DNA of 64,000 nt from Acidisoma sp. L85. GTDB taxonomy: Bacteria > Pseudomonadota > Alphaproteobacteria > Acetobacterales > Acetobacteraceae. Below are positions 53,390 to 62,039 of this stretch, piece by piece. The notes under the pieces are model-generated. The model was given only the letters and a program-made list of their open reading frames with translations. It was not told where the DNA came from and did no database searches. Made by a program: the position numbers and the translations under genes. The stretch is from positions 186,138-250,137 of the forward strand of contig NZ_LMUQ01000084.1 of NCBI RefSeq assembly GCF_009765865.1, given 5' to 3'. Numbering within the stretch: the first letter of the stretch is position 1; each line of letters opens with the position of its first letter.

Positions 53390-54192
53390 GATTCCAGCTC
53401 ACAATCTTTGGACAAGCGGCTCGCTCGCGGCTGCGGTGGAGACGCAATCAAGCCTAAATGGTTCCTACCGTTTGCGCTACCAGCCGATGGCCTGGACGCG
53501 GGCTCGATCAGCCTCAAGATGATCTTGGGCGGCCGTCTCGCGTTGGCCCTCGTTCCTGAAGTCGGGAGTATTGTTTCTTTTTCATGAGGTTCTGGTTCCT
53601 GCTGACGATGAAAGGATATTCGCGAAATTCTGTCATCTTTATCGGAACGCAACAACAGCCCGGCGCGAGCGATCCAATAAAAATACCCTGTGATGCGGCG
53701 AAGCAGCGAAACGATCACAAGCGATCGGTTCTACCTCCCCCCGAAGAGGGGACGACCCGGGGTGCGAAGCCGAGATCTCCAACGAATGAATGCCGCCGAC
53801 CGGACGCGCCCTTGCCAGCTATCCGCCGCGGGAAGATGGCGGCGGCGCGACTGCACCCTTGACCCTCCGGTCTGGACCCGCCACCATCGGTGCGGTCCGC
53901 CGATTGCCCCTCGCAACCTCCTATAGTCGAGAGTCCGCCCTGGCTGCAGCGACTGAACCCGAAGATAACGCGGCGTGGGCGCGGAATAGGCTTGCGTGAT
54001 CCGCCAATTGTCTGCTTCTGAATCGGAGCCATGCCGCAAGGGAGCGCGGCCGCCTTATTGTGGATCGCCAACGACTTAGACTAGCATGAGTTAACGACGC
54101 AACATGTCGCCAACCCGGCACTAGCCTGGGGCCGGCGACCAACGATCACGGTGCCCGATCACGGAGCATCGGCCTTTCTGGGGAAAACGGTC
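53390..54192. other. Stretch without a recognisable gene
   Basis: Only short overlapping frames in several directions. It contains A/T-rich patches (53570-53720) and, near its right end, the promoter region for the sugar importer. No terminator or repeat family copy found. Confidence 0.55.
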
Positions 54193-55224
54193 ATGACCGA
54201 TGACACTATCGAGGCGGGCTCCGAGCGCCGCCGGTTTTTGCAACTCGCTGGCCTCTCCGCAGGCGCGGCTACGGTCGCTATGGCGGGGTTTGGCATCTCG
54301 CCCGCTTTAGCGGAGGCTGCCGGCCGTTCCGGCAAGCCACTGAAGGCAGCCTTCTCCAATGCGGGGCTGCAGGCTACCTGGTGCGCCCAGGGCAAGCGCG
54401 CGGCCGAGTATTGGGGCAAGCTGTTCAACGTAGAGGTCACCTGGTTCGACGGCGAGCTTTCCGCTCCCAAGCAGCGCGCGGCGATCGACAATATGGCCTC
54501 GCAGAAGTGGGATTTCGTGGCGATTCAGGCTTTCGGCATTGGCACGCTGACCGCGCCTGTGAACAAGATGATCGATGCCGGCATTCCGGTGATCGACATG
54601 GACACACTCATCGCCCCGCTCGACACGATCAACGTGCATAGTTTCATTGCGCCGGACAATCAGTTCATGGGCGCATCGGTTACTCAGGCGCTGGTCGATG
54701 CCATCAACGGCGAGGGCAATATGATCATGACCCAGGGCGCCCTGGGTCATACCGGCGCGCAGGGCCGGGCCCGTGGTTTCGAGTCGATCGTCAAGAAATA
54801 CCCCAAGATCAAGGTGCTCGACACGCAGCCAGGGGACTGGGATGTCACCAAGGTCGCCCGCATCTGGGAGACGCTGCTGAACAAATATCCCAAGATCGAT
54901 GCCGCCTATTTCCACAATGACGACATGGCGCTTGCTGCCTATAACGTGATGAAGGCCCATAACCGGACCAGCATCCTGATCGGCGGCTGCGACGCCATGC
55001 CGCCGGCGCTGGCCGCGGTGCAGGAAGGGCGGATGCTCGCTACGGTGCGAAACCCCTCCTGCCGCATCCATGGCGGGGCCTTGATCGCCGGCGTCGCCGC
55101 GGTCGTCGACGGCCAGAAGACCGGCCCGGGCGGCATTCCGAAGAACGTCATCGCCGATGGCCCGGTCGTTACCAAGGCCAATGCGCCGGGCATGATGTGG
55201 ATGGAGGAGCAGTTCCTCATCTGA
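54193..55224 (+). CDS. Sugar ABC transporter substrate-binding protein with Tat-type signal
   Basis: 343 residues. The signal peptide is of the twin-arginine kind: ERRRFLQLAG (residues 11-20), then a hydrophobic stretch ending ALAEAA. The mature protein is of the RbsB/Peripla_BP_4 class (AAFSNAGLQATWCAQGKRAAEYWGK, AIDNMASQKWDFVAIQAFG, IDAGIPVIDMDT, NDDMALAAYNVMKAH). ATG at 54193 places the twin arginines correctly. Starts a three-gene importer. Confidence 0.9.
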   Translation: MTDDTIEAGSERRRFLQLAGLSAGAATVAMAGFGISPALAEAAGRSGKPLKAAFSNAGLQATWCAQGKRAAEYWGKLFNVEVTWFDGELSAPKQRAAIDNMASQKWDFVAIQAFGIGTLTAPVNKMIDAGIPVIDMDTLIAPLDTINVHSFIAPDNQFMGASVTQALVDAINGEGNMIMTQGALGHTGAQGRARGFESIVKKYPKIKVLDTQPGDWDVTKVARIWETLLNKYPKIDAAYFHNDDMALAAYNVMKAHNRTSILIGGCDAMPPALAAVQEGRMLATVRNPSCRIHGGALIAGVAAVVDGQKTGPGGIPKNVIADGPVVTKANAPGMMWMEEQFLI

Positions 55225-55234
55225 GGCGCCCCCA

Positions 55235-56725
55235 ATGACCCCGCTGCTGGAACTACGCGGGGTCTCGAAGGCGTTCGGTGGTGCGATCGCGCTGCGCGAG
55301 ATCGATTTCGTCCTCGGCGCCGGCGAGATCCATGGGCTTGTCGGCGAGAACGGCGCCGGCAAGTCCACGCTGATGAAGATCATCGCGGGGGTGCATACCG
55401 CCTATGGCGGTAGCATGCACCTGGACGGCCGTCCGGTGCACTTTGCCTCGCCGCGTGACGCGCTGGCGGCGGGCATCGGCATGGTGCACCAGGAACTCTC
55501 GGCGGTGCGAGGTCTCTCGGTCGCCGAGAACGTCTATCTCGGTGTGCAGCCGACGAACCGCTTCGGCCTCATCGATTGGCCGGCGATGATGCGTGGCGCT
55601 CGCGGACAGCTCGATCGTTTGGGCATAGACGTGGACCCAGCCGCCAAAATGGACACGCTGGCGCTGGGCGTGCAGCAATTGGTTGAGCTTGCCCGGGTGC
55701 TGTTCTCGGGAGCCCGCATCATCATTCTCGACGAACCCACCTCCGCCCTATCACCTCCCGAGGTGCAACTGCTGTTCGCTGTGCTCCGCCGGCAGCGGGA
55801 TGAGGGGCGCAGTCTCATCTTCATCTCCCATTTCCTCGACGACGTTCTGGATATCTGCGACGGCCTGACGGTCTTCCGCAACGGCAGCAAGGTGGCGGAT
55901 GCGCGGACCGCCGAGGTCGATAAGCCGTGGCTGATCGAGAAGATGATCGGCCATACGCATGGCGAGTTGGAGGAGAGTTACACCGGCGCATTGTTCCTCG
56001 ACAGCAAGCCCGACGCACCGGTGATCCTGCGCGCCGAAAAGCTGAGCCTGGCCGGGGCTTACGCAGATGTGTCGTTGGAAGTGCGCGCCGGCGAGGTGCT
56101 GGGAATCTACGGCTATCTTGGCTCTGGTCAGCTCGACCTGGCGCGCGCCCTGTTCGGCAAGCTTCCGGCTGATCGCGGTCGCATCACCATCGACGGCCGG
56201 CCGGTCAAGCTCAGCAGCACCTCGCGCGGGCGCGCCGCCGGGGTCGCTTTCGTTCCGGAAAGCCGTCGCGCAATGCTGTTTGCGGATGCGCCGGTGTTCA
56301 AGAACATTTCGATCAGCATCCTCCGCCGCATCGGGCGGCTGTTGTTGCATCCTGCCGTGGAACGGCGGATCGCCGCCCGCCATACCGAGACTCTGCATAT
56401 CCGGCCACCAGGCGTGGACCGCGCGCTGAGTTCGCTCTCCGGGGGCAACCAGCAGAAGGTGGCTCTGGCGCGGTGGCTGACGCATTTGCCGCGTGTGCTG
56501 GTGTTGAGCGAGCCGACCCGCGGCATGGACGTCGGCGCCAAGGAGGATGTCGTGCACATCGTCCGCGGGTTGCGCGAGCAAGGCATCGGAATTGTTGTCG
56601 TCTCGACCGAGCCGGAAACGGTGCTGTCGCTGGCCGATCGCATCCTGGTGATGAAGAAAGGTCGCATCGTGCGCGAATTCGCCGGCGAAGCGGTCAGCAA
56701 GGACCGCCTGCTGGCGGCGGCCTAG
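55235..56725 (+). CDS. Sugar ABC transporter ATP-binding protein (RbsA/MglA-like)
   Basis: 496 residues, two ABC halves. First: GENGAGKST, LGVQQLVELARVLFSGARIIILDEPTSAL, SHFLDDVLDICD. Second: degenerate Walker A (GYLGSGQLD) and LSGGNQQKVALARWL with VLSEPTRGMDVGAKEDV. Sits 10 bases after the binding-protein gene and 10 before the permease gene. Confidence 0.93.
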   Translation: MTPLLELRGVSKAFGGAIALREIDFVLGAGEIHGLVGENGAGKSTLMKIIAGVHTAYGGSMHLDGRPVHFASPRDALAAGIGMVHQELSAVRGLSVAENVYLGVQPTNRFGLIDWPAMMRGARGQLDRLGIDVDPAAKMDTLALGVQQLVELARVLFSGARIIILDEPTSALSPPEVQLLFAVLRRQRDEGRSLIFISHFLDDVLDICDGLTVFRNGSKVADARTAEVDKPWLIEKMIGHTHGELEESYTGALFLDSKPDAPVILRAEKLSLAGAYADVSLEVRAGEVLGIYGYLGSGQLDLARALFGKLPADRGRITIDGRPVKLSSTSRGRAAGVAFVPESRRAMLFADAPVFKNISISILRRIGRLLLHPAVERRIAARHTETLHIRPPGVDRALSSLSGGNQQKVALARWLTHLPRVLVLSEPTRGMDVGAKEDVVHIVRGLREQGIGIVVVSTEPETVLSLADRILVMKKGRIVREFAGEAVSKDRLLAAA

Positions 56726-56735
56726 GGAGCGAGAT

Positions 56736-57773
56736 ATGGCGGACGACACCATTCAGGTAAAGCGACGGGCCGGCGGCAGTAGAATTTTAGCCTGGGTTCG
56801 GGCGCGGCTGAGAAACATCGCGCCCTTCGTTACCCTGATCTTCCTTGTCGCGTTTTTCTCGTTCGCCAGCCCGTCCTTCGTCACGCTGGGCAATTTCTAC
56901 AATATCCTGACGCAGATCTCGGTCACGGGCATTATCGCGGTCGGACTGACCTTTGTTATCCTCTGCGCCGAGATTGACCTCAGCGTGGCCAGCATTGCCA
57001 ATGCGATCGGCATCGTCGTGGCTTTCTTCACGCTGCAGGATGCCAGCGTCAACATCGCCAACCTCCCGCTGCCGGGTTGGGCGGCCATTATGCTCGCGCT
57101 GGCGGCTTGCGTGGCGCTCGGACTGGTCAATGCCTTTGGCATCACCCGCGTCGGCATCCCGTCTTTCATCATGACATTGGCGATGTTGCAGATCGGCGCT
57201 GGTATTTGTGCTTTGCTGGTGCGCGGCCAGATTGCCTATGCGGTGCCGAAGCTTGTCGTCACCTTAGGCAGCAAATCGCTGGGGCCGATACCATGGATTG
57301 TCGTGGTTCTGGGTATAACATTACTCCTGGGCCACATTGTGTTGACCTATACCCGCTTCGGCCGATACGTGTACATGGTCGGCGGCAACCGCGAGGCGGC
57401 GGAGTATTCCGGCGTTAACGTGAAGCTGATCATTTCGGCGGTGATGGTGATCTCGGCCGTTTGCTCGGGCGTGGCAGGCATGCTGGGCGTCGCCTATTTC
57501 GGCAGCGCCCAGCAGGACGAATTCGACACCTATCTGCTCGATTCGATCTCCGCCGTGGTGGTCGGCGGCACGAGCCTGTTCGGCGGGCAAGGTGGCATCG
57601 GCAACACGATCATCGGGCTATTCGTTCTCGGCGTGCTGAATAACGGTCTGGATCACGTCAATATCGATAGCTTTCTCAAGATCCTCATTCGTGGCGTGAT
57701 CCTGCTGGTCGCCCTGATTATCAACGTCTATGCCCAGCGTATGCGCGCCACCTCTGCCATCTCGGACGCCTGA
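56736..57773 (+). CDS. Sugar ABC transporter permease (RbsC-like)
   Basis: 345 residues, 8-10 membrane segments of the BPD_transp_2 family: SPSFVTLGNFYNILTQISVTGIIAVGLTFVILCAEIDLSVASI, GRYVYMVGGNREAAEYSGVNVKLI, and ISAVVVGGTSLFGGQGGIGNTIIG. Last gene of this importer; convergent with the aldo/keto reductase 26 bases on. No enzyme sits in the operon, so the sugar cannot be guessed. Confidence 0.93.
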   Translation: MADDTIQVKRRAGGSRILAWVRARLRNIAPFVTLIFLVAFFSFASPSFVTLGNFYNILTQISVTGIIAVGLTFVILCAEIDLSVASIANAIGIVVAFFTLQDASVNIANLPLPGWAAIMLALAACVALGLVNAFGITRVGIPSFIMTLAMLQIGAGICALLVRGQIAYAVPKLVVTLGSKSLGPIPWIVVVLGITLLLGHIVLTYTRFGRYVYMVGGNREAAEYSGVNVKLIISAVMVISAVCSGVAGMLGVAYFGSAQQDEFDTYLLDSISAVVVGGTSLFGGQGGIGNTIIGLFVLGVLNNGLDHVNIDSFLKILIRGVILLVALIINVYAQRMRATSAISDA

Positions 57774-57799
57774 GCGATTCTCGCCCATAGCATGAACGA

Positions 57800-58858
57800 T
57801 CAGGCGAAGGTCGATTTCGCCATCTTAGACCAGTCACGGACGGCGCCGGGGGCGCGGTCACTCCCGAAGGTCGCGAACATCCAGCCTGGGTAGGTCAATT
57901 TCGGCGCGCTCGCGGCGTCGATTTCGGCGAGATCTTCGGCCCCTAGTTTCACGTCGACGGACTTCAGGTTGTCGTTCAACTGGTCCGCGTTCTTTGCCCC
58001 GATGATGACGGTGGTGACATAATCCTTGTGGAGCTGCCAGCCGAGTGCGATCTGCGCGACCGTTGCCTCACGGCGCTTCGCGATCTTCTGCAGGACCTCG
58101 ATGATGTCGAAGCCTTTCTCCACATCGACCGGGGGAAAATTGAACACGGTGCGGCGGCCGTCATTCGCGCCCACCTTGTCGCGGGTGAATTTGCCAGAGA
58201 GGAAGCCGCCCGCGAGCGGGCTCCAGGTCATCAGCCCCATTCTCTGGTCGAGAAGAAATGGCACGAGCTCGTGCTCAAGGTCGCGGCCTACCAGCGAATA
58301 GTATGCCTGGAGGGACGCGAATTTCTCAAGGTTGTGCGCGGCGCTCGTTCCAAGGGCTTTCATGATGTGCCAAGCGGCTTGATTCGAGCAGCCGAGATAG
58401 CGCACCTTTCCCTGGCGCACGAGATCGTCCAGCGCGCGGAGCGTTTCCTCGATCGGCGTTACGCTGTCATAGCCGTGGATCTGGTAGAGATCGATATGAT
58501 CGGTGCCAAGACGCTTTAGGCTGGCTTCCGCCTGGTTCATGATGTGGTAGCGCGACAGTCCGACCTCGTTCGCGCCTTCGCCCATGCGGCCAAAGACCTT
58601 GGTGGCAAGCACAACATCATTGCGTCGCTTGCCAAGTGCTTTGCCGGTGATGACCTCGGATTCGCCGGCGGCGTAGATATTCGCGGTGTCGATGAAGTTG
58701 ATGCCGGCGTCGAGCGAGCGGCCGATGAGGGCGTCGGCTTCCTTTTGCTCCAGGCCGCCGATCGCGCCGAAGATCGTGCCGGCGCCGCCGAAGGTCATTG
58801 TGCCAAGGGTGAGACGCGAAACATAAAGTCCCGTGGTCCCGAGCTGTTGATATTGCAT
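57800..58858 (-). CDS. Aldo/keto reductase
   Basis: 352 residues. YQQLGTTGLYVSRLTLGTMTFGG start, catalytic tyrosine in FIDTANIYAAGESE, VVLATKVFG with the lysine, and the (Y/H)x(A)-type QIHGYDSVTPIEETLRALDDLVRQGKVRYLG. Belongs to the potassium-channel-beta/YhdN-like AKR group. ATG at 58858 has GGAG 7 bases ahead; a TTG 4 codons before is an alternative. Downstream of and probably co-transcribed with the TetR gene. Confidence 0.92.
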   Translation of the reverse strand: MQYQQLGTTGLYVSRLTLGTMTFGGAGTIFGAIGGLEQKEADALIGRSLDAGINFIDTANIYAAGESEVITGKALGKRRNDVVLATKVFGRMGEGANEVGLSRYHIMNQAEASLKRLGTDHIDLYQIHGYDSVTPIEETLRALDDLVRQGKVRYLGCSNQAAWHIMKALGTSAAHNLEKFASLQAYYSLVGRDLEHELVPFLLDQRMGLMTWSPLAGGFLSGKFTRDKVGANDGRRTVFNFPPVDVEKGFDIIEVLQKIAKRREATVAQIALGWQLHKDYVTTVIIGAKNADQLNDNLKSVDVKLGAEDLAEIDAASAPKLTYPGWMFATFGSDRAPGAVRDWSKMAKSTFA

Positions 58859-58896
58859 TGTCGTCTCCAATTAGAAAGCGTTGATCGCAAACAGCG

Positions 58897-59484
58897 TCAA
58901 AGCTTCAGTGAATCCCAACAGGCGACCATCACGTCGCGCTTGATGTCTTGGGAAATGGGGCGGGCCGCGTCGCCGTTGGCGTTAGTCAGGGCGATGATCG
59001 GTCCGATCATGAGCGCGTAAAGAATCTCTGGGGGCAAGGGTTTCAGAATCTGATCCCGATAGCCTTCCTCGAAGAAATCCTTGAACACCTGAGGGGTGGT
59101 TTCCCACATGGTGGATTGAAGCTCGCGCAGGAACGGAGAACTCGCATACTGCTCCATGAAGATGAAGCTCTGTGGGTTTGCGCGGTAATAGTCGAAGAGG
59201 TTCGACCAGATGGCGAAGAAACGTTCGCGTATCGGCTGAGCCGGTTCAAAGTTTCGCAGGATTTCCGCCATCATCTGTTCCTTGATCTCCTTGTAGAGGT
59301 CGTGGATCAGCGCTTCCTTGCTGGGGAAGTAGCGATAGATTGTCCCGACCGGCACGCGAGCGAGCTTCGCCAGCGCGGCCATTCCCGACCCGTGAAAGCC
59401 GTGCTCCGCGATCAAGGCCAAGGCGCCATCCAGTATCTGGCGACGCTTATCCTTCGGCGCGGCGCGTTCGGAGTGAACGTTCAT
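58897..59484 (-). CDS. TetR-family transcriptional regulator
   Basis: 195 residues. N-terminal TetR helix-turn-helix (RRQILDGALALIAEHGFHGSGMAALAKLARVPVGTIYRYFPSKEALIHDLY) and a ligand domain with FFAIWSNLFDYYRANPQSFIFMEQYASSPF. Sits 38 bases ahead of the aldo/keto reductase gene, same strand, and probably controls it. Confidence 0.92.
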   Translation of the reverse strand: MNVHSERAAPKDKRRQILDGALALIAEHGFHGSGMAALAKLARVPVGTIYRYFPSKEALIHDLYKEIKEQMMAEILRNFEPAQPIRERFFAIWSNLFDYYRANPQSFIFMEQYASSPFLRELQSTMWETTPQVFKDFFEEGYRDQILKPLPPEILYALMIGPIIALTNANGDAARPISQDIKRDVMVACWDSLKL

Positions 59485-59563
59485 TCCGGCACTCTACGAG
59501 GCTGAAACCGGACGCGCAAGGGGGCTGCGGCCGGTGATCTAAACTAGGATTGCGGGCGTCGGC

Positions 59564-60340
59564 CTAGGCTGCGGTCTTGGCACGGGCGAGGTAGGCGAGG
59601 GCGACCTCGGCGGCCATCTCGATGTGATGCTTGCACGCTGCCTCCGCGCGGTCGCCGTCGCCCGCTTCGATCGCCGCCAGAATTTCGCGGATCTCGACTT
59701 TGCTGCGCTTTAGCCTGCCGGGTTGCGTCATCGAGGTGAGGCGCAACAGGGTGATGCGGTTATGCAGCGTGGTCAGCGCCTGCTTGATAAAGATGTTGCC
59801 GCTGCCATCCATGAGGAGTTCGTAGAAACGCGACTTCGCCTCGATCAGCTTCTGCTGGTTGCGCGACCGCGCGGCACGTTCGAACTCGGCGACCGCGCTC
59901 GCCAGCAAGGCGTAGCTTTCCGGGGTTCGCCGTTCCGCGCAGCAGCGCCCAGCAAAACCTTCGAGCAACTGGCGCAAAGCATAGAGCTGCTGCGCTTCCT
60001 CCGCCGAAATCGTGCTGACGCTCGGGCCGCGATGCGGAATATTGGTGATCAGGCCCTCCGCCTCAAGCTGACGCAACGCCTCCCGAATGGAGGTTCGGCC
60101 CACTCCGGTCAGCTCACAGAGTTCGCGTTCGATGAGGCGCTGTCCGGGCTTGAAATCGCCGGCCGAAATTGCCGAGCGCAACCGTCCCTCAACGATCAGG
60201 CGTAGGGTTGCCGGCTGCTTCGAGATTTGCAGATTGACCTTCCTGATCACGTTCACGGGCTGCACTGCCTTTAATGACTGTTTGGCTTTCGGCTTCCGAG
60301 CGACCGGCGGATGCCCCGGCAACGTATTGTTCAATGCCAT
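59564..60340 (-). CDS. GntR/FCD-family transcriptional regulator
   Basis: 258 residues. After a basic 45-residue N-terminal tail (KPKAKQSLKAVQPVNVIRK), the winged helix IVEGRLRSAISAGDFKPGQRLIERELCELTGVGRTSIREALRQLEAEGLI and an FCD domain (LYALRQLLEGFAGRCCAER, HHIEMAAEVALAYL). Divergent from the alpha/beta hydrolase gene; a candidate operator lies between. ATG at 60340 chosen; a longer frame upstream is unsupported. The third GntR/FCD gene in the window. Confidence 0.9.
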   Translation of the reverse strand: MALNNTLPGHPPVARKPKAKQSLKAVQPVNVIRKVNLQISKQPATLRLIVEGRLRSAISAGDFKPGQRLIERELCELTGVGRTSIREALRQLEAEGLITNIPHRGPSVSTISAEEAQQLYALRQLLEGFAGRCCAERRTPESYALLASAVAEFERAARSRNQQKLIEAKSRFYELLMDGSGNIFIKQALTTLHNRITLLRLTSMTQPGRLKRSKVEIREILAAIEAGDGDRAEAACKHHIEMAAEVALAYLARAKTAA

Positions 60341-60435
60341 GTCTACTACACACCCTGAGCGATATGTTGGCGGAGGAACGTCTGGTCGGTCAAGGCGAGA
60401 GGCAAGGGTAGGCTCCGGGACCCTTCGGCGGTCTT

Positions 60436-60446
60436 GACAGATTGTC
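60436..60446. promoter_or_regulatory. GACA-N3-TGTC operator candidate between GntR gene and hydrolase gene
   Basis: GACAGATTGTC is a short inverted repeat inside TTGACAGATTGTCTTATACC, which itself contains a -35-like TTGACA. Position in a 207-base divergent gap suits autoregulation by the GntR/FCD protein. Confidence 0.4.
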
Positions 60447-60547
60447 TTATACCTCGCTAGCCATTCCGTGTCGCTGCCTGCGGCGGGTGCGGGCTGGCGA
60501 CGAAACTTCGCCTGGACAATAGAAGACTTTGGTCGGGAGAACGGACT

Positions 60548-61828
60548 TTGGCCATCGCCGGCGCGCTTCGTGAGCGGATTGCACGCGCTCTGACGGATCC
60601 GGAGATTCCACGACAGGCGCCGCATCTATCCGTGCGGGTGAGGCTTCTGGTGGGTGAGGACGGCGTGGATTTCGCCTTCGCGGAAGGTGCTCTCAGTTTA
60701 GCTTCGCTTTCCGGGCCGCCGGATATCGAGATCTCGGCCGATGCGGAGGCATGGCGCAAGGTCTTGCTCGTTCCTCCTCCTCCTACTTTTCATGCTTTCA
60801 CGGCTCTCGACATTGCTAATCCGGAATTTGCCGTGCGGGGAGAGGGGGCGCTGATCGCGAGGGCCCGGCCCGCGCTTGAACGCATCTTCGACCTGATTGC
60901 GACCTCACCGATCGCACCCGCTTCTCCGGTCCGGCGTGACCTTAGCCAGATCCGCGGCGGCTACACGACGGTTCGGGCGGCCGGCAAGACTTACGAGGTC
61001 TACTCAGAGACCGCTGGCAGCGGTCTCCCCGTCCTGCTCCTGCATACCGCGGGAGCGGATAGCCGTCAGTATCTGGACCAGATGTCGGATGTCGGCTTCG
61101 CGGCAGGGTTCAAGCTGACAGCGGTGGACTTGCCATTCCACGGGCGATCGATGCCTCCGCGTGATTGGGATGGAGAGCCATATACGCTGACCACGGCGCT
61201 TTATACCGAATGGTGTAGCGCGATCATCGAACAGGTGATCGGCGAGCCCTGCATCGTCGTCGGCGGATCGATGGGTGCCGCCATGGCATTGCATCTCGCG
61301 GCGGAGCGGCCCGATCTTGTGCTTGGCGCGGTGGCTGTGGAGCCGCCCTTCCGCGCCAAAGGCCGCATCAACCCATTTCAGAACAATGTCGCCGTGCATG
61401 GCGCGCTACACAACGGGGCTTTCGTGCGCGGCTTGATGTCTCCGCAAAGCCCGCAATCCGGTCGGCGCCGCGCTTCCTGGATTTACTCACAAGGGGCTCC
61501 AGGCGTTTATCCTGGCGACCTTGCGTTCTACAGCCTGGAATTCGATGGCGCGGTGACGGCGCCTCGGATCGATGCCAAGCGCACTCCGGTTGCATTGCTC
61601 TGCGGCGGTTACGACTATTCGGCAAGTCCTGCCGACGGACGGCAACTCGAAGCACTCATACCAGGCGCATATCTACAGATCATGCCGAGCCTCGGGCATT
61701 TTCCGATGTGCGAACATGCCGATCACTTTCGTCCATATCTTTGTCATGCGCTGCAGCATGTCGTTGATGCGGCGAATCTGCGTATGGGCGCGTCCGCGTC
61801 TTCCGCGCCCTCCGAGATTCAAGATTGA
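60548..61828 (+). CDS. Alpha/beta hydrolase with SCP2-like N-terminal domain
   Basis: 426 residues. The first 125 (VRVRLLVGEDGVDFAFAEGALSL, PDIEISADAEAWRKVLL, FAVRGEGALIARARPALERIFDLI) look like an SCP2/sterol-carrier-type lipid-binding fold; the rest is an alpha/beta hydrolase with nucleophile Ser241 in GGSMGAAM, oxyanion segment LLLHTAGADSRQYL, and a late His in SLGHFPM. TTG start with GGGAG ahead. Stands alone between a GntR/FCD gene and a sugar importer; possible lactonase or esterase. The substrate is unknown. Confidence 0.78.
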   Translation: MAIAGALRERIARALTDPEIPRQAPHLSVRVRLLVGEDGVDFAFAEGALSLASLSGPPDIEISADAEAWRKVLLVPPPPTFHAFTALDIANPEFAVRGEGALIARARPALERIFDLIATSPIAPASPVRRDLSQIRGGYTTVRAAGKTYEVYSETAGSGLPVLLLHTAGADSRQYLDQMSDVGFAAGFKLTAVDLPFHGRSMPPRDWDGEPYTLTTALYTEWCSAIIEQVIGEPCIVVGGSMGAAMALHLAAERPDLVLGAVAVEPPFRAKGRINPFQNNVAVHGALHNGAFVRGLMSPQSPQSGRRRASWIYSQGAPGVYPGDLAFYSLEFDGAVTAPRIDAKRTPVALLCGGYDYSASPADGRQLEALIPGAYLQIMPSLGHFPMCEHADHFRPYLCHALQHVVDAANLRMGASASSAPSEIQD

Positions 61829-61998
61829 CGGATTGTCTGGGACCTGCGACGGTCGGGCGATATCGCGTGATCGTGCGATGCCTGTAGTTCGCCGGCTGAA
61901 ACCGGATCATGCCTCGCCGCTTGAAGCCGGAAAGGCGCAGCAGGTGTCTGACAGGATGACCAGGCGCCTCAACGGGCGATGGTGAGCAGGCCAAGGGC

Positions 61999-62012
61999 GT
62001 TTCGAGAAACGA
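61999..62012. promoter_or_regulatory. Palindrome CGTTTCGAGAAACG ahead of the third binding-protein gene
   Basis: CGTTTC and GAAACG pair perfectly across a 2-base centre, 28 bases before the TTG start at 62040. Suits an operator for the importer. Confidence 0.45.
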
Positions 62013-62039
62013 AAACATAAGAAGAGTTGGGAGGGTAGC

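Noticed and set aside
53386-53718. 110-codon minus-strand frame
   Set aside because: Composition is not protein-like, no start signal, overlaps the end of the cupin gene's upstream region; treated as non-coding.
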